A model generated the notes under the pieces. The model saw nothing but the letters and a program-made list of their open reading frames with translations. It did no database searches and was not told where the DNA came from. DNA of 64,000 nt from Methylococcus sp. (GTDB taxonomy: Bacteria > Pseudomonadota > Gammaproteobacteria > Methylococcales > Methylococcaceae), in contig JAQTYA010000006.1 in assembly GCA_028688525.1 (NCBI GenBank), forward strand, positions 1 to 64,000. Reading direction: 5' to 3'. Position 1 is the first letter of the stretch. Each line of letters starts with the position of its first letter. Below, one piece after another: positions 21,742-35,188 of this stretch. Position numbers and translations under genes: made by a program.

Positions 21742-22671
21742 TTAATCCGCCTCGATCTCCTCGGCGCCGTCCTCTGTCTGCGGAGCCGCAGGCGCCGGTG
21801 TAGCAGGCTGTGCCGCCGTCTCTGCCTTGGTCTCGGCAGCTTTAGGATTTAGGCTGAGCAGCCGTTTGGCCGGCTCGCCCACGACTTCGTACTGGAGCCC
21901 GCAATCTTGGCGAGCCAGCAGCAACTCCGGTTCGCGCTGGACGATGACGAAGTCCACCGGATCGCCGTTCGCCAGCTTGATATGCAGCTTGGGGCCTCCG
22001 ACCGGCTTGTCGAGGTGCTTGATATCGATCGCGCGGGCCGATTGCCAATTGGCAAGCAGATCGCCGATGTTGCTTTCCCCGCCTTCCTGCTGCGGCTCGA
22101 AGACCCATTTGCCGTCCTGGCCCAACCTCGCCTTCCATTCGGGCAGCGCGATCTCCTGGATGCGCGCATCCTCCGGCAATAGCTTCTTGTCGACGTAATC
22201 CGTCGCCTGGGCTGTCAGATGGCGCGAGAAATCGTCGCGCACCAGATGCAGCGTATCGCCGACGCGGACGTAACGCCGCATGTTGATGGGATCGGCTCCG
22301 CCGAAGATCAGCACCGCATCGCCGACGGTAAGGCTGGCGATCGGCTTGTCAAGCTCGAATTTCGCCAGCTCCTCCGGTTTGAGCGGATAGCTGGCATCGC
22401 TGGTGGCTTTTGCAATTTCCAGCAGTTGGCGGGCGCGGAACTCGTTGGCGGGTGCGGAGAATGGCGCGGACAGCCGCCAATGCCCATCCTTCTTCGCCAG
22501 GACGATCGTCTTGTCGCCTTGCTGCAAAGTAAGGGTATCGACCTTGTCGATATCGACTGGGGTCAGCGGCGTCTCGGCGGGCTCTTTCTTACCGGGCTCG
22601 AAATAAGCGATGGCGCCGAGTACTGCCAATGCAGCCAGCAAGGAAAGGTTGAGCAACATCCGAGATTTCAT
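21742..22671 (-). CDS. DUF4340 domain-containing protein
   Basis: N-terminal TM, VDIDKVDTLTLQQGDKTIVLAKKDGHWRLSAPFSAPANEFRARQLL; operonic with ABC genes. Confidence 0.82.
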   Translation of the reverse strand: MKSRMLLNLSLLAALAVLGAIAYFEPGKKEPAETPLTPVDIDKVDTLTLQQGDKTIVLAKKDGHWRLSAPFSAPANEFRARQLLEIAKATSDASYPLKPEELAKFELDKPIASLTVGDAVLIFGGADPINMRRYVRVGDTLHLVRDDFSRHLTAQATDYVDKKLLPEDARIQEIALPEWKARLGQDGKWVFEPQQEGGESNIGDLLANWQSARAIDIKHLDKPVGGPKLHIKLANGDPVDFVIVQREPELLLARQDCGLQYEVVGEPAKRLLSLNPKAAETKAETAAQPATPAPAAPQTEDGAEEIEAD

Positions 22672-22696
22672 ACTCCCTCCGCGAAGTCACCGGAGC

Positions 22697-22719
22697 CCGG
22701 GGCGGTCGCACCGCCCCGG
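22697..22719. other. Strong intra-operonic hairpin
   Basis: CCGGGGCGGT-cgc-ACCGCCCCGG: 10 bp perfect stem, 3-nt loop, in the 91 bp gap between two co-oriented genes. Confidence 0.6.
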
Positions 22720-22762
22720 ATCGTCCGAATTAGAGCCGTCCCGACCATTCCCGTGCCGAGTC

Positions 22763-24163
22763 TCAACGCTGGCGCCGCCGCCACCAGATCAGCACGCCGC
22801 TGCCGATCAGCGCCACCGGCAGCACGATCAGGAATCCGAACCCGATGATGCCCGATGCCAGCGGCGTGAGCTGCAGGTTACGGTCCGGCGAAGTCTTGGC
22901 GGGAATGTTGATGAATTGGTCGTTCTGGCTCAGCCAATTGATCATGTTGAGGCCGAGATTGAGATTGCCGCCGTTACCGAGAAAGGCGTTGGACAGGAAA
23001 TCGCCGTCGCCCACCACCAGGATGCGCTGCTCCCTGGCCTTAGGCGCTTCGGCACCGTCCTTCTTCTCCCCCTCCAACGGCGGCTCGGCCTTAAGCTCGC
23101 GGGTCAGCGCATACGCGATGTGCAGCGGCCCTTGGCGCTCGCCCTTATCGGCATCGAAACTGATCTTGCCCTCGATGGGGCCGGTTTCGGTCCAGGAGCG
23201 GGCGAGCGTGTTGAGCAGCGCCTCGCGCTCGAAATCATGATTGTCCGGCACACCGTCCAGCGCCAGCGCGGACGGGAACAGGGTCATGGTCTGAAAGCCG
23301 TAGGTGATCGCATGCGGCGGATATTCGGCGACCAAGGCGAAGGTGGGGTCATCGATACCGAACAACTGAGTGGAGGCATCCACCACCGTACCCAGCAGCA
23401 CTTGCACGCCGAGCTGCTGCGCCAAGGGAGCCAAACCCTTGAGATTGTCCGAATCCATCAGCCACAGCAGATTTCCGCCTCGCTTCACCCATTCGCCGAT
23501 CAGACTCACCTCGCCCGGCAGCAGATTCGCGTTCGGGCTAGCGATGACCAGCACGTCGGCATTGTCGGGAATCTTCGGCGTGACGCCGAGGTTCACTGCG
23601 GAAACGGTGAGCCCCTTGCGTCCCAGCTCATCGCCGAACTGGCCCAGGTCGTGGTTGGCACGTTCGCTAGGCGAACGCTCGCCGTGACCTTCCAGGAACA
23701 CGATGCGCTGATCCTTAGCCCGGGCCAGACGCTGCAAGGCGTTGGTGATGGTCGTCTCGTTCGCCTCCTGCACGTTTTCGCTGCGGCCCTGGTACTCGAT
23801 GACCAGCTCGCCGTCCACCGAAATGCCCAGTTCGCGGACCTTGTCCGGCTGGGTATCCGGATTGACGAAGTTCAGCGTCAGGTCCTTCTTGCGGCGGCTG
23901 TAGCGGCCGACCTGATCGCCGATTTGGTCGCGCAGATTCTTGGTTTCGCGGGCGTAGGCCGTCACCCGGACCGGCTCCTTCAACATGTCCAGTACCTTGA
24001 GGCTGGCTTCCGACAAGGTATGGCGATGCGCAGCGGTCCAGTCGAACTGGGCCGAGTAACGGGTGCTCAGCCAAGCGGCCAAGGCCACCACGCCGAGGAA
24101 TAAAAGGGTGAACAGCAGGTTCTGGAGCCGCAGCTCCAAATGAGTTTTACGGTTAATCTTCAT
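22763..24163 (-). CDS. GldG-like ABC-type auxiliary transport protein
   Basis: N-terminal TM, periplasmic GldG-type domain (DVLVIASPNANLLPGEVSLIGEWVKRGGNLLWLMD), C-terminal TM. Confidence 0.85.
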   Translation of the reverse strand: MKINRKTHLELRLQNLLFTLLFLGVVALAAWLSTRYSAQFDWTAAHRHTLSEASLKVLDMLKEPVRVTAYARETKNLRDQIGDQVGRYSRRKKDLTLNFVNPDTQPDKVRELGISVDGELVIEYQGRSENVQEANETTITNALQRLARAKDQRIVFLEGHGERSPSERANHDLGQFGDELGRKGLTVSAVNLGVTPKIPDNADVLVIASPNANLLPGEVSLIGEWVKRGGNLLWLMDSDNLKGLAPLAQQLGVQVLLGTVVDASTQLFGIDDPTFALVAEYPPHAITYGFQTMTLFPSALALDGVPDNHDFEREALLNTLARSWTETGPIEGKISFDADKGERQGPLHIAYALTRELKAEPPLEGEKKDGAEAPKAREQRILVVGDGDFLSNAFLGNGGNLNLGLNMINWLSQNDQFINIPAKTSPDRNLQLTPLASGIIGFGFLIVLPVALIGSGVLIWWRRRQR

Positions 24164-24915
24164 TTTTGCAGCCGGTCGTTATCCAGACGGTGAACGCTCA
24201 AAACCAGGAACGTCAGGATGAACAAGAGGAAATAGAGCAGGTCGGTCGTAGATACCAGCCCCTTCAGCAGCGCTTCGTAATGCCGCAGCAGCGACAGGTA
24301 ATGCAGCACGCCGTCGGCTTCCCCCTCCGCGCCACCGGTCCAGTCGATAATCCACAGCAGCAGCAGGGCGCCGAAAGTCGCCACCGCCGCAACGGTGGGC
24401 TGGCTCGACGAAGCCGAGATATAAAGCCCTACCGCAGCGAAGCCGGCCAATAGCAGCACCAGCGCCAGAATGCAGGAGGCCAGCTTGCCGAGATCTAGCC
24501 CGCCCCCCATCAACAGCGACAGCGGCATGAGCGCCAGCATGGCTACCATGATCAGCAGGAAGAAGAACACGCCCAGGTATTTCCCCAGGATGATGTCGGA
24601 CATCGACACCGGTGCGGTGAACAGCAGACTCAAGGTCTTGTTGCGGCGCTCCTCGCTGATGAGACGCATGGTCAGCAGCGGGGTTACCAGCAGCAGGATG
24701 ACGCCGGCATTGCCGAACAGCGGCGCCACGATCAGATCGGTCACGCCCGGCATCTCTTCCATGCCGGCCATACGCGGCTGCATCATCATGAAGTAATCCA
24801 ACTGGGCCAGGAACATGTAGCCCAGGATGATCTGGATCACACCGAGCACGGACCAGGCCAGCGGCGACAAGAACAGGGTGCGCAACTCGCGCGCTGCGAT
24901 TGTGAAGGCCATCAT
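24160..24915 (-). CDS. ABC transporter permease (GldF-like)
   Basis: MMAFTIAARELRTLFLSPLAWSVLGVIQIILGYMFL..., six TM; ATG at 24915 overlaps the upstream ATPase stop; longer ORF start not credible. Confidence 0.85.
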   Translation of the reverse strand: MMAFTIAARELRTLFLSPLAWSVLGVIQIILGYMFLAQLDYFMMMQPRMAGMEEMPGVTDLIVAPLFGNAGVILLLVTPLLTMRLISEERRNKTLSLLFTAPVSMSDIILGKYLGVFFFLLIMVAMLALMPLSLLMGGGLDLGKLASCILALVLLLAGFAAVGLYISASSSQPTVAAVATFGALLLLWIIDWTGGAEGEADGVLHYLSLLRHYEALLKGLVSTTDLLYFLLFILTFLVLSVHRLDNDRLQK

Positions 24916-25856
24916 GCGGTCTGCTCCTCGCGCTGCGGACTGGTTTGGGTGATATCGATGAATATCTGCTCCATGCTGCGCCGCTCCGGTGCCAGTTCGG
25001 TCAAGCCCCAGCCGGCGCCGACGACAACCTCGGCGACCCGGACCGCCGGGTCTTTGTCCTTGTCGTGGAAGATGCGGTAGCGGTTGTGCCCCATGTCTTC
25101 GATGGATTGCACGCCGTCCAGGCTGTAGAGCTGCCTCAGGTCGGCCGAATCGCGGGTGGCCACCAGCAGGCTGGAGGCGCGCATCCGCTGCTCCAGGCTC
25201 TCGATGGTGCCGTTGAGCACCAACTGGCCCTTGTGGATGATCTGGACATGGGTGCAGGATTCCTGCACTTCCGGCAGAATGTGGGTGGACAGGATCACCC
25301 CGTGCTCCCGGCCCAGCTCCCGGATCAGCTCGCGGATCTCCCGGATCTGGAGGGGGTCCAGTCCCACCGTGGGCTCGTCCAGCACGATCACCGCCGGCAT
25401 GTGCACGATGGCCTGGGCGATGCCCACGCGCTGCTGATATCCCTTGGACAGATTGTTGATGAGGCGCTGCCCGACCTCGGTCAGGCCGCAGCGCTCCTTG
25501 GCGGTGTCGACCGCCCGCCGCATGCGGTCCCGGCTGATTCCGTGGAGTTTGGCGCAATACTCCAGATACTCGTCCACGGTCAAATCGCGGTAGACCGGCG
25601 GAATTTCCGGGAGATAGCCGAGTTCGCGCTTGGCTTCGCGCGGCTGATCGAGAATATCGATCCCGTTGATCAGGATCTGGCCGGAGGTCGGTGCGAGATT
25701 CCCGCAGATCATCTGCATGGTCGACGACTTACCGGCGCCGTTGGGACCGAGAAAGCCGAGAATCTCGCCTTTCTCCAGCGTAAAGCTCACGTTGTTTACG
25801 GCGCAGTAATCGCCGTAATAGCGGTAGAGTTCTTGAACTTGAATTAGGCTCGTCAT
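24912..25856 (-). CDS. ABC transporter ATP-binding protein (GldA-like)
   Basis: GFLGPNGAGKSSTMQMICG, LSKGYQQRVGIAQAIVHMPAVIVLDEPTVGLDPLQ; ATG at 25856 (MTSLIQVQELYRYYG). Confidence 0.93.
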   Translation of the reverse strand: MTSLIQVQELYRYYGDYCAVNNVSFTLEKGEILGFLGPNGAGKSSTMQMICGNLAPTSGQILINGIDILDQPREAKRELGYLPEIPPVYRDLTVDEYLEYCAKLHGISRDRMRRAVDTAKERCGLTEVGQRLINNLSKGYQQRVGIAQAIVHMPAVIVLDEPTVGLDPLQIREIRELIRELGREHGVILSTHILPEVQESCTHVQIIHKGQLVLNGTIESLEQRMRASSLLVATRDSADLRQLYSLDGVQSIEDMGHNRYRIFHDKDKDPAVRVAEVVVGAGWGLTELAPERRSMEQIFIDITQTSPQREEQTA

Positions 25857-25922
25857 GTTGCGCGTAAGATACGAAAGTTTGTACAAAAAGCAAGTCTGGG
25901 CGTCCAGCATCTCGGTAAACCC

Positions 25923-27062
25923 ATGCTGACGCCAGCGCTGAGCATCTACATCCACATTCCCTGGTGTATCCGCAAGTGCCCGTACTGCGACTTCAACTCC
26001 CACCGTATCGAGGGAAATCTGCCGGAAAGCGATTATATCTCGGCGCTGCTGGAAGATTTGGCGAGGGATGCGAGAAGAGTCCCGGGCCGCACCGTGGAAT
26101 CGGTGTTCATCGGCGGAGGCACTCCCAGCCTACTCAGCCCCGAAGCCGTCGGGCTGCTGCTCGAAGGCCTGAAGACTCGCCTGCCGCTAGCTGCCGCTGC
26201 CGAAATCACGCTCGAAGCCAATCCTGGAACGGCTGAAAGCGCCAAATTCAAAGGTTTCCGCGAAGCCGGCATCAACCGCCTCTCGATCGGCGTGCAGAGC
26301 TTCGACGATGCCAAGCTGGCAGCCCTGGGCCGCATCCACGACGGCCAGGCCGCCGTCGCAGCAGCGGCGATGGCACGGGAGGCCGGGTTCGCCAATTTCA
26401 ACCTGGACCTGATGTTCGGCCTACCGGGCCAGTCAGTCGCCGAAGCGGAACGGGACGTGGAAACGGCCATCGCGCAAGGACCGACCCACATTTCTTTCTA
26501 CCAGCTTACCCTCGAACCCAATACCCTGTTCCATCGCTTTCCGCCCGCTTTGCCGGAAGACGACGACACCTGGGACATCCAGCGCGCCGGCCAAGCCCTG
26601 CTCGCGGCGCACGGCTACCGGCAATACGAAATCTCGGCCTACGCCCGCGACGGCTTCCGCTGCCGCCATAACCTGAACTACTGGCGCTTCGGCGACTATT
26701 TAGGCATCGGCGCCGGTGCTCATGGCAAAATCACCGACCCGGCGTCCGGACGGGTCACGCGGCTATGGAAAGCCCGCCACCCCGCGCAATACCTGGAAAC
26801 CCTGGGCATCGGCGGCGAACATGTCGTCGGTCCGGAAAGCCTGCCCTTCGAATTCCTGATGAACCTGCTGAGGCTGCGGGAAAGCTTCGAACTCTCCACC
26901 TTCGCCGATAGCACCGGCATGGACGCTTCCGCCCTCGAACCCGGCTTGTCGCAATGCCTAGAAGAAGGCCTGCTGGAACGCTCGGCCGGCGCCATCCGCT
27001 GCTCCGAAACCGGCTGGAACTTCCTGGACGACATCCTGCAGCGCTTCCTTCCGCCGGCCTAA
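25923..27062 (+). CDS. hemW: Radical SAM family heme chaperone HemW
   Basis: IYIHIPWCIRKCPYCDFNSH, FIGGGTPSLL, INRLSIGVQSFDD, GIGAGAHGKI. Confidence 0.93.
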   Translation: MLTPALSIYIHIPWCIRKCPYCDFNSHRIEGNLPESDYISALLEDLARDARRVPGRTVESVFIGGGTPSLLSPEAVGLLLEGLKTRLPLAAAAEITLEANPGTAESAKFKGFREAGINRLSIGVQSFDDAKLAALGRIHDGQAAVAAAAMAREAGFANFNLDLMFGLPGQSVAEAERDVETAIAQGPTHISFYQLTLEPNTLFHRFPPALPEDDDTWDIQRAGQALLAAHGYRQYEISAYARDGFRCRHNLNYWRFGDYLGIGAGAHGKITDPASGRVTRLWKARHPAQYLETLGIGGEHVVGPESLPFEFLMNLLRLRESFELSTFADSTGMDASALEPGLSQCLEEGLLERSAGAIRCSETGWNFLDDILQRFLPPA

Positions 27063-27079
27063 ACCGGGAAGGTGAGCGC

Positions 27080-27424
27080 TCATACCGGTCCCATGAGGGA
27101 GGCAACCCCCATGTTTAGGAGCGTGAACAGCAGACTCCCGAACAAAGCCGCAGCGAAACCCTGGATGCGGACACCCGGCACCAAGGCGGATACCAGCCAC
27201 AGCATGAAGGCGTTGACCACCAGGAGGAAGAGCCCGAAGCTCAGGATCGTGAACGGCAGGGTAAGCAACACCATGACCGGCCGCACGAAGGCGTTTACCA
27301 AGCCGAGCATGATGGCGCCGAGAATCGCCGGCCCCCAGCCTTCGACCTCGACCCCGCGGACGAGATGCGCCACGAGCAGCAGCAGCGCCGCCGTAAAGAA
27401 AAGGTGTACGAGAAATGCAGCCAT
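27080..27424 (-). CDS. Phage holin family / DUF360-type four-TM membrane protein
   Basis: VEGWGPAILGAIMLGLVNAFVRPVMVLLTLPFTILSFGLFLLVVNAFMLWL. Confidence 0.82.
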   Translation of the reverse strand: MAAFLVHLFFTAALLLLVAHLVRGVEVEGWGPAILGAIMLGLVNAFVRPVMVLLTLPFTILSFGLFLLVVNAFMLWLVSALVPGVRIQGFAAALFGSLLFTLLNMGVASLMGPV

Positions 27425-27449
27425 GGCCGCCTCCGTCAAACTCAACCGT

Positions 27450-29572
27450 TCATGAACATTCGGCCTCGAAAGAGGCCGGAGCCAGCAAACCCTCGAACCC
27501 GTTTTCCGGCAACGGCATGGAAAACAACCGCCCCTGAAAATAGTCGCAGCCGATCCGGGCGAGCAGCGTCTGCTGCTCCCGCGTTTCCACTCCTTCCGCG
27601 ATGACCTTCAGCCCCAGGCGATGCGCCATCGTGACTATGGCCTCCGAAAGCAGAAAGCTCTTGGATTTCGGCGTCATATCGTGAAGGAAGGCCCGGTCGA
27701 TCTTGAGATAATCGATTTTGAAGTCCTTGAGATAGGCCAGCGAGGAATAACCCGTGCCGAAATCGTCGAGCGCAATCTGAATCCCCGCACTCCGGAACGC
27801 CTCAAGCTTTTCGGCGATCGCTGCATCCGTATCCATCAGCAGCGTTTCGGTGATTTCGATGGCCAAGGCGCTGCCGTCCAGTCCCAGCTCCCGCATCCGG
27901 CCGAGCCACCGGCCAAAATCCGTACCGCTGCTTTGAAACTGCAGGGGCGACACATTGATGCTGACTTGGAAGTCGGCCCCGAACCTGCTGCGCCAGTATA
28001 CGGCCTGGCGTGCCACCTGTTCGAATACCCAATCGCCGAGACCGTGGATGCAACCGCTGTCCTCGGCGATCGGAATGAAAGTAGCGGGGCTCACTTCGCC
28101 GAACTCGGGATGATTCCAGCGCAGGAGGGCTTCGGCCTTGCGTATCCGCCCCGAAGCCAGCTCGACGATAGGCTGGTAATGCAGCCGGATCTGTCCGGCC
28201 TGCACCGCCTCACGCAAAGCGTGGCTCAAGCGCACCCGCGTCGACATAGCACGCTGCATGTCCGGATTGAATGCCTGGTAGCCATTGCGGCCAGCCCGCT
28301 TGGCGGCATACATCGCTTGGTCGGCGTTCCGCAGCAAACCGTCGGTGCCGGTCGCATCGTCCGGGTAGACCGTGATGCCGACGCTGGCGGAAACATGAGC
28401 GAAATGCTCCGCCAGCTGAAACGGCTCGCCCAGGCCATCGATGATGGAGCGCGCCAAATGCTCGATCTCGGCCATACCGGCGAACGACGGCACGATCACC
28501 GTGAATTCGTCCCCGCCGAGCCTGGCTACGGTCCCCGATTCGCCGACGCAGCGCCGGATGCGATGCGCCACCTGAACCAGCAAGGCATCACCCTGATGAT
28601 GCCCCAAGGTATCGTTGACCTCCTTGAAATGGTCTAGATCGATATACAGCAGCGCCACCCGGCTGCCGTCGCAACGTGCCTGCTCGCTCGCCTGTTCCAG
28701 CCGCTCGGCGAACAGTTGCCGGTTGGGCAACTGCGTCAAGGTATCGTAGCGTGCCTGAAACTCGATCAGGGCCTCCGACTCCTTCTTTTCGGTGATGTCG
28801 GCGAACAAGGCAACCCGTAGATGGACTTCGCCGGAATCGTCGTAAATCGTGTTGATCGTCAACTGCTCGGCGTATTCCTCGCCATTCTTGCGCTTGTTCC
28901 AGATCTCGCCCTGCCAGGTTCCCGTCGTATGCAGGGCCTGCCACATGGTCTGGTAAAAAACAGCGTCGTGGCGGCCCGAGTGTAGTAGCTTCGGGTCCTT
29001 GCCGACCACGTCTTCCGGACCGTATCCCGTAAGGGCGACGAAAGCGGGGTTGACCGCCACAATCCGGTTCGCGGCATTTACCAGCAGCATGCCTTCGCTG
29101 GATGCGTTGAAGACCAGCCCCGCCACCTGCAGCTGCTCCCGCGCCGCCTTGTGCTCGGCGATCTCCTGCTGCAAACGCCGTTCCTGCATAACCAGCTTGA
29201 TATGGTTGCGCAGCCGCGCCTTGACGATGGCCATCGGAAACGGCTTGGTGATGTAATCCACCGCGCCCAGGCTCAGCCCAAAGGTTTCATCGTGCTCGCT
29301 GTCCTTGGCGGTGAGGAAGATGACCGGGATCCGGCGCGTCCGTTCCTCCGCCTTGATCCGCCGGCAGACCTCGAAGCCGTCCATGTCCGGCATCAACACG
29401 TCGAGCAGGATGAGGTCGGGCTGCGCCGCGTCCTCCAGGAGGAACAGAGCCTCGCTCCCCGAGGTCGCGAACTGGACATCGAACTCCGGTTCGAGGGCGC
29501 TCATCAAAATCCCGACGTTCGCCAAGGCATCGTCGACGATCAAGATGCGGGCACGCCGGTCGTCCGATTCGC

Positions 29573-29576
<4 letters not shown>
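27450..29576 (-). CDS. Response regulator with REC-PAS-GGDEF-EAL (bifunctional c-di-GMP regulator)
   Basis: RILIVDDALANV; PAS; RLGGDEFTVIV; AEALLRWNHPEFG; IALDDFGTGYSSLAYL; ATG overlaps the kinase stop. Confidence 0.93.
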
Positions 29577-33007
<3,431 letters not shown>

Positions 33008-33111
33008 GAGCGCCGACCGAAAATTGGCTCAAAACGGCGCATTATGCCGTAGCCGCTTTCCGCTCAACAAAGCAGCAGCGACGATCCGGCGCCATAGGCA
33101 AGGCCAGCGCC

Positions 33112-33525
33112 TCACCAAGGTCCCCAGCCTCCGCCATACATGCCGCCATACATACCTCCGTACATCGTTCCGTAGTTCATGCTTTGGTCGAGCTGCCACA
33201 TGGATGCCTGGAGCTGCGCGTCCGCGCGGCCTTTTTCGGCCAGCAATTTTTTCAAGCATTCGTGCGCCGCATCGTCACCCTGGTAATAGCAGCCGCAATG
33301 GGCAGGGTCCGCATACAGATAATTGATATGGTCGCCTGCATTGTCCGCCAGCAGATGTCCCGGCGGCAGGGAATAGAGCTGGTCGATATGATCGGCGGTG
33401 CGGGGATACACGGCCCGGAAGCCGGCCGCGGCAAGCAAAGCCTCGTCGCTGTCGAGGCTGTCCATCGCCCCGGCGCAACCTGCGAGCAGAGCCAGAATCA
33501 AGTTGAGGACGATCGTTTTATTCAT
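33112..33525 (-). CDS. Predicted small lipoprotein with C-terminal M/Y/G-rich tail
   Basis: MNKTIVLNLILALLAGCAG lipobox; tail YGTMYGGMYGGMYGGGWGPW. Confidence 0.6.
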   Translation of the reverse strand: MNKTIVLNLILALLAGCAGAMDSLDSDEALLAAAGFRAVYPRTADHIDQLYSLPPGHLLADNAGDHINYLYADPAHCGCYYQGDDAAHECLKKLLAEKGRADAQLQASMWQLDQSMNYGTMYGGMYGGMYGGGWGPW

Positions 33526-33756
33526 GGCGGTGTCTAGCGTGTGATTACGGCAGCAAGTGTATCGGAACCGCCGCTCGGGCATCGGCGGCAGAGACCCGGG
33601 AAAGCGGGGATCTTCAAACACATTGACCCGGCCGCCGCGTAACGCTTTAATCGTCGCTCCCGGTCCGACTGAAACAGCGCTTCCGATTTGCTTTTTGCCC
33701 TGCGTGCCTCATCCCGTTCGCTCCCGATCAGCTCCCCGTTTCGTCATTGAGTTCCG

Positions 33757-34698
33757 ATGAGTAGTGTTCCGCACCCGGCGAGCCGTTCCGCCGACCTGAT
33801 TCGTCCCTCGCTGGCCGGGCTCATCCGCCTGAACCATCCGGCTTCCGGTATTGGCCTGTACCGCATCGCCGTGAAGGCGGTGGCAAGCGGCGGCTATCTG
33901 TCCCGCTTCAAGGCTCGCGGCATGGAGTTCGACGAATCGCGGCTTTACGCCCCCGGGGATGACGTGCGCAACCTGGATTGGCGGGTCACGGCCCGGACCG
34001 GGCGGGTCCACACCAAGTTGTTCCGTGAGGAGCGCGAGCGGCCAGTGATGCTGTCGGTGGACTACCGGGCGGCGATGTGGTTCGCCACCCGCGGGGCGTT
34101 CAAATCGGTACGGGTCGCCCAGCTCGCCGCCCTGCTGGCCTGGAGCGCGAGCCACCACGGCGACCGGGTGGGCGGCCAAATCTTCTCCGAACGGAGCTGC
34201 AGCGAATTCAAGCCCGAACACGGCCAGCGCGGCGTGCTGCGCCTGCTCCGGCAACTGGCGGATACGCCAGCCTCGGAGCCGGCGAGCGGGGCATCTCAAG
34301 ACATCCCGACCGCGGCGATGAAACGCCTCCAGCAACACGTCCGGCCCGGTACGCTGACATTCGTCCTCAGCGATTTCCGAGGCTTCGATGCCGAGGCGCA
34401 AACCGCGCTGAGCGCCTTGGCGCGGCATTCCTCGGTGGTGCTGGTCTTCGTATACGACCCGCTGGAAGCCGGTTTGCCGAAATCCGGCCATTTCCGGGTC
34501 AGCGACACCGTGCGTGAGCTAGCCTTCGACGCTGGACACCGCAGCGCCGAGCGTTGGCGCGAACGCTTCGAATCGCGGCGCTGCGCACTGGAACGCTATG
34601 CCCGCGGACATCGCATGCGCTGGCTGGAATGCTCGACCGCCGACGACCCCTTGGCCTTTCTGCAGCGGGCGCTGCGCACTTCTTCGAAAGCACGTTGA
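33757..34698 (+). CDS. DUF58 domain-containing protein
   Basis: GRGMEFDESRLYAPGDDVRNLDWRVTARTGRVHTKLFREERERPVMLSVDYRAAM type block. Confidence 0.9.
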   Translation: MSSVPHPASRSADLIRPSLAGLIRLNHPASGIGLYRIAVKAVASGGYLSRFKARGMEFDESRLYAPGDDVRNLDWRVTARTGRVHTKLFREERERPVMLSVDYRAAMWFATRGAFKSVRVAQLAALLAWSASHHGDRVGGQIFSERSCSEFKPEHGQRGVLRLLRQLADTPASEPASGASQDIPTAAMKRLQQHVRPGTLTFVLSDFRGFDAEAQTALSALARHSSVVLVFVYDPLEAGLPKSGHFRVSDTVRELAFDAGHRSAERWRERFESRRCALERYARGHRMRWLECSTADDPLAFLQRALRTSSKAR

Positions 34699-34703
34699 CT
34701 AGC

Positions 34704-35180
34704 ATGGAGCCACAACTCGATCTCCGCGACATCCATCTGCCGCCGCCGATAGACTGGTGGCCGCCGGCTCCGGGCTGGTGGCTGGCGCCGCTGCTGGCGC
34801 TGGCTCTGATCCTGACGGTGCGCCTCGCCTGGCGGCGCTTCGTCCGCAATCCGTTCCGGAAAGCAGCGCTGCGCGAACTAGCCGCCATCGAAGCCGACGC
34901 CAGCCTGCCGGTTCCCGAGAAAATCCGCCGGGTCTCGATCCTGCTCCGGCGCGCCTGCTTGACCCTGTATCCTCGGCAAGAGGTGGCGGGCCTGACCGGC
35001 CTGGACTGGCTGGAGCGGCTGGATCTGATACTCGGCGACGGCAGGTTCAGCGAAGGTCCGGGCCGCTGCCTGATCGAAAGCCCCTATAGCCCTCGCAGCG
35101 AAGCGGACCCGGCAGCCCTGTTCGCTCTATGCCGGGAATGGATCCGCAGGTTGCCCCGGCCGCCGCGCCGTCCGTTCTGA
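34704..35180 (+). CDS. DUF4381 domain-containing protein
   Basis: LRDIHLPPPIDWWPPAPGWWLAPLLALAL motif; ATG at 34704. Confidence 0.88.
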   Translation: MEPQLDLRDIHLPPPIDWWPPAPGWWLAPLLALALILTVRLAWRRFVRNPFRKAALRELAAIEADASLPVPEKIRRVSILLRRACLTLYPRQEVAGLTGLDWLERLDLILGDGRFSEGPGRCLIESPYSPRSEADPAALFALCREWIRRLPRPPRRPF

Positions 35181-35188
35181 GCCCGCCG

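Noticed and set aside
22610-24103. 497-aa plus-strand ORF opposite the GldG-like gene
   Set aside because: Antisense open frame typical of GC-rich DNA; composition (H/Q/R-rich, no domains) and the well-supported minus-strand gene argue against coding.
24916-25557. N-terminal extension of the ABC permease ORF
   Set aside because: The extension is H/G/R/P-rich and lies out of frame over the ATPase gene; true start is the ATG at 24915.
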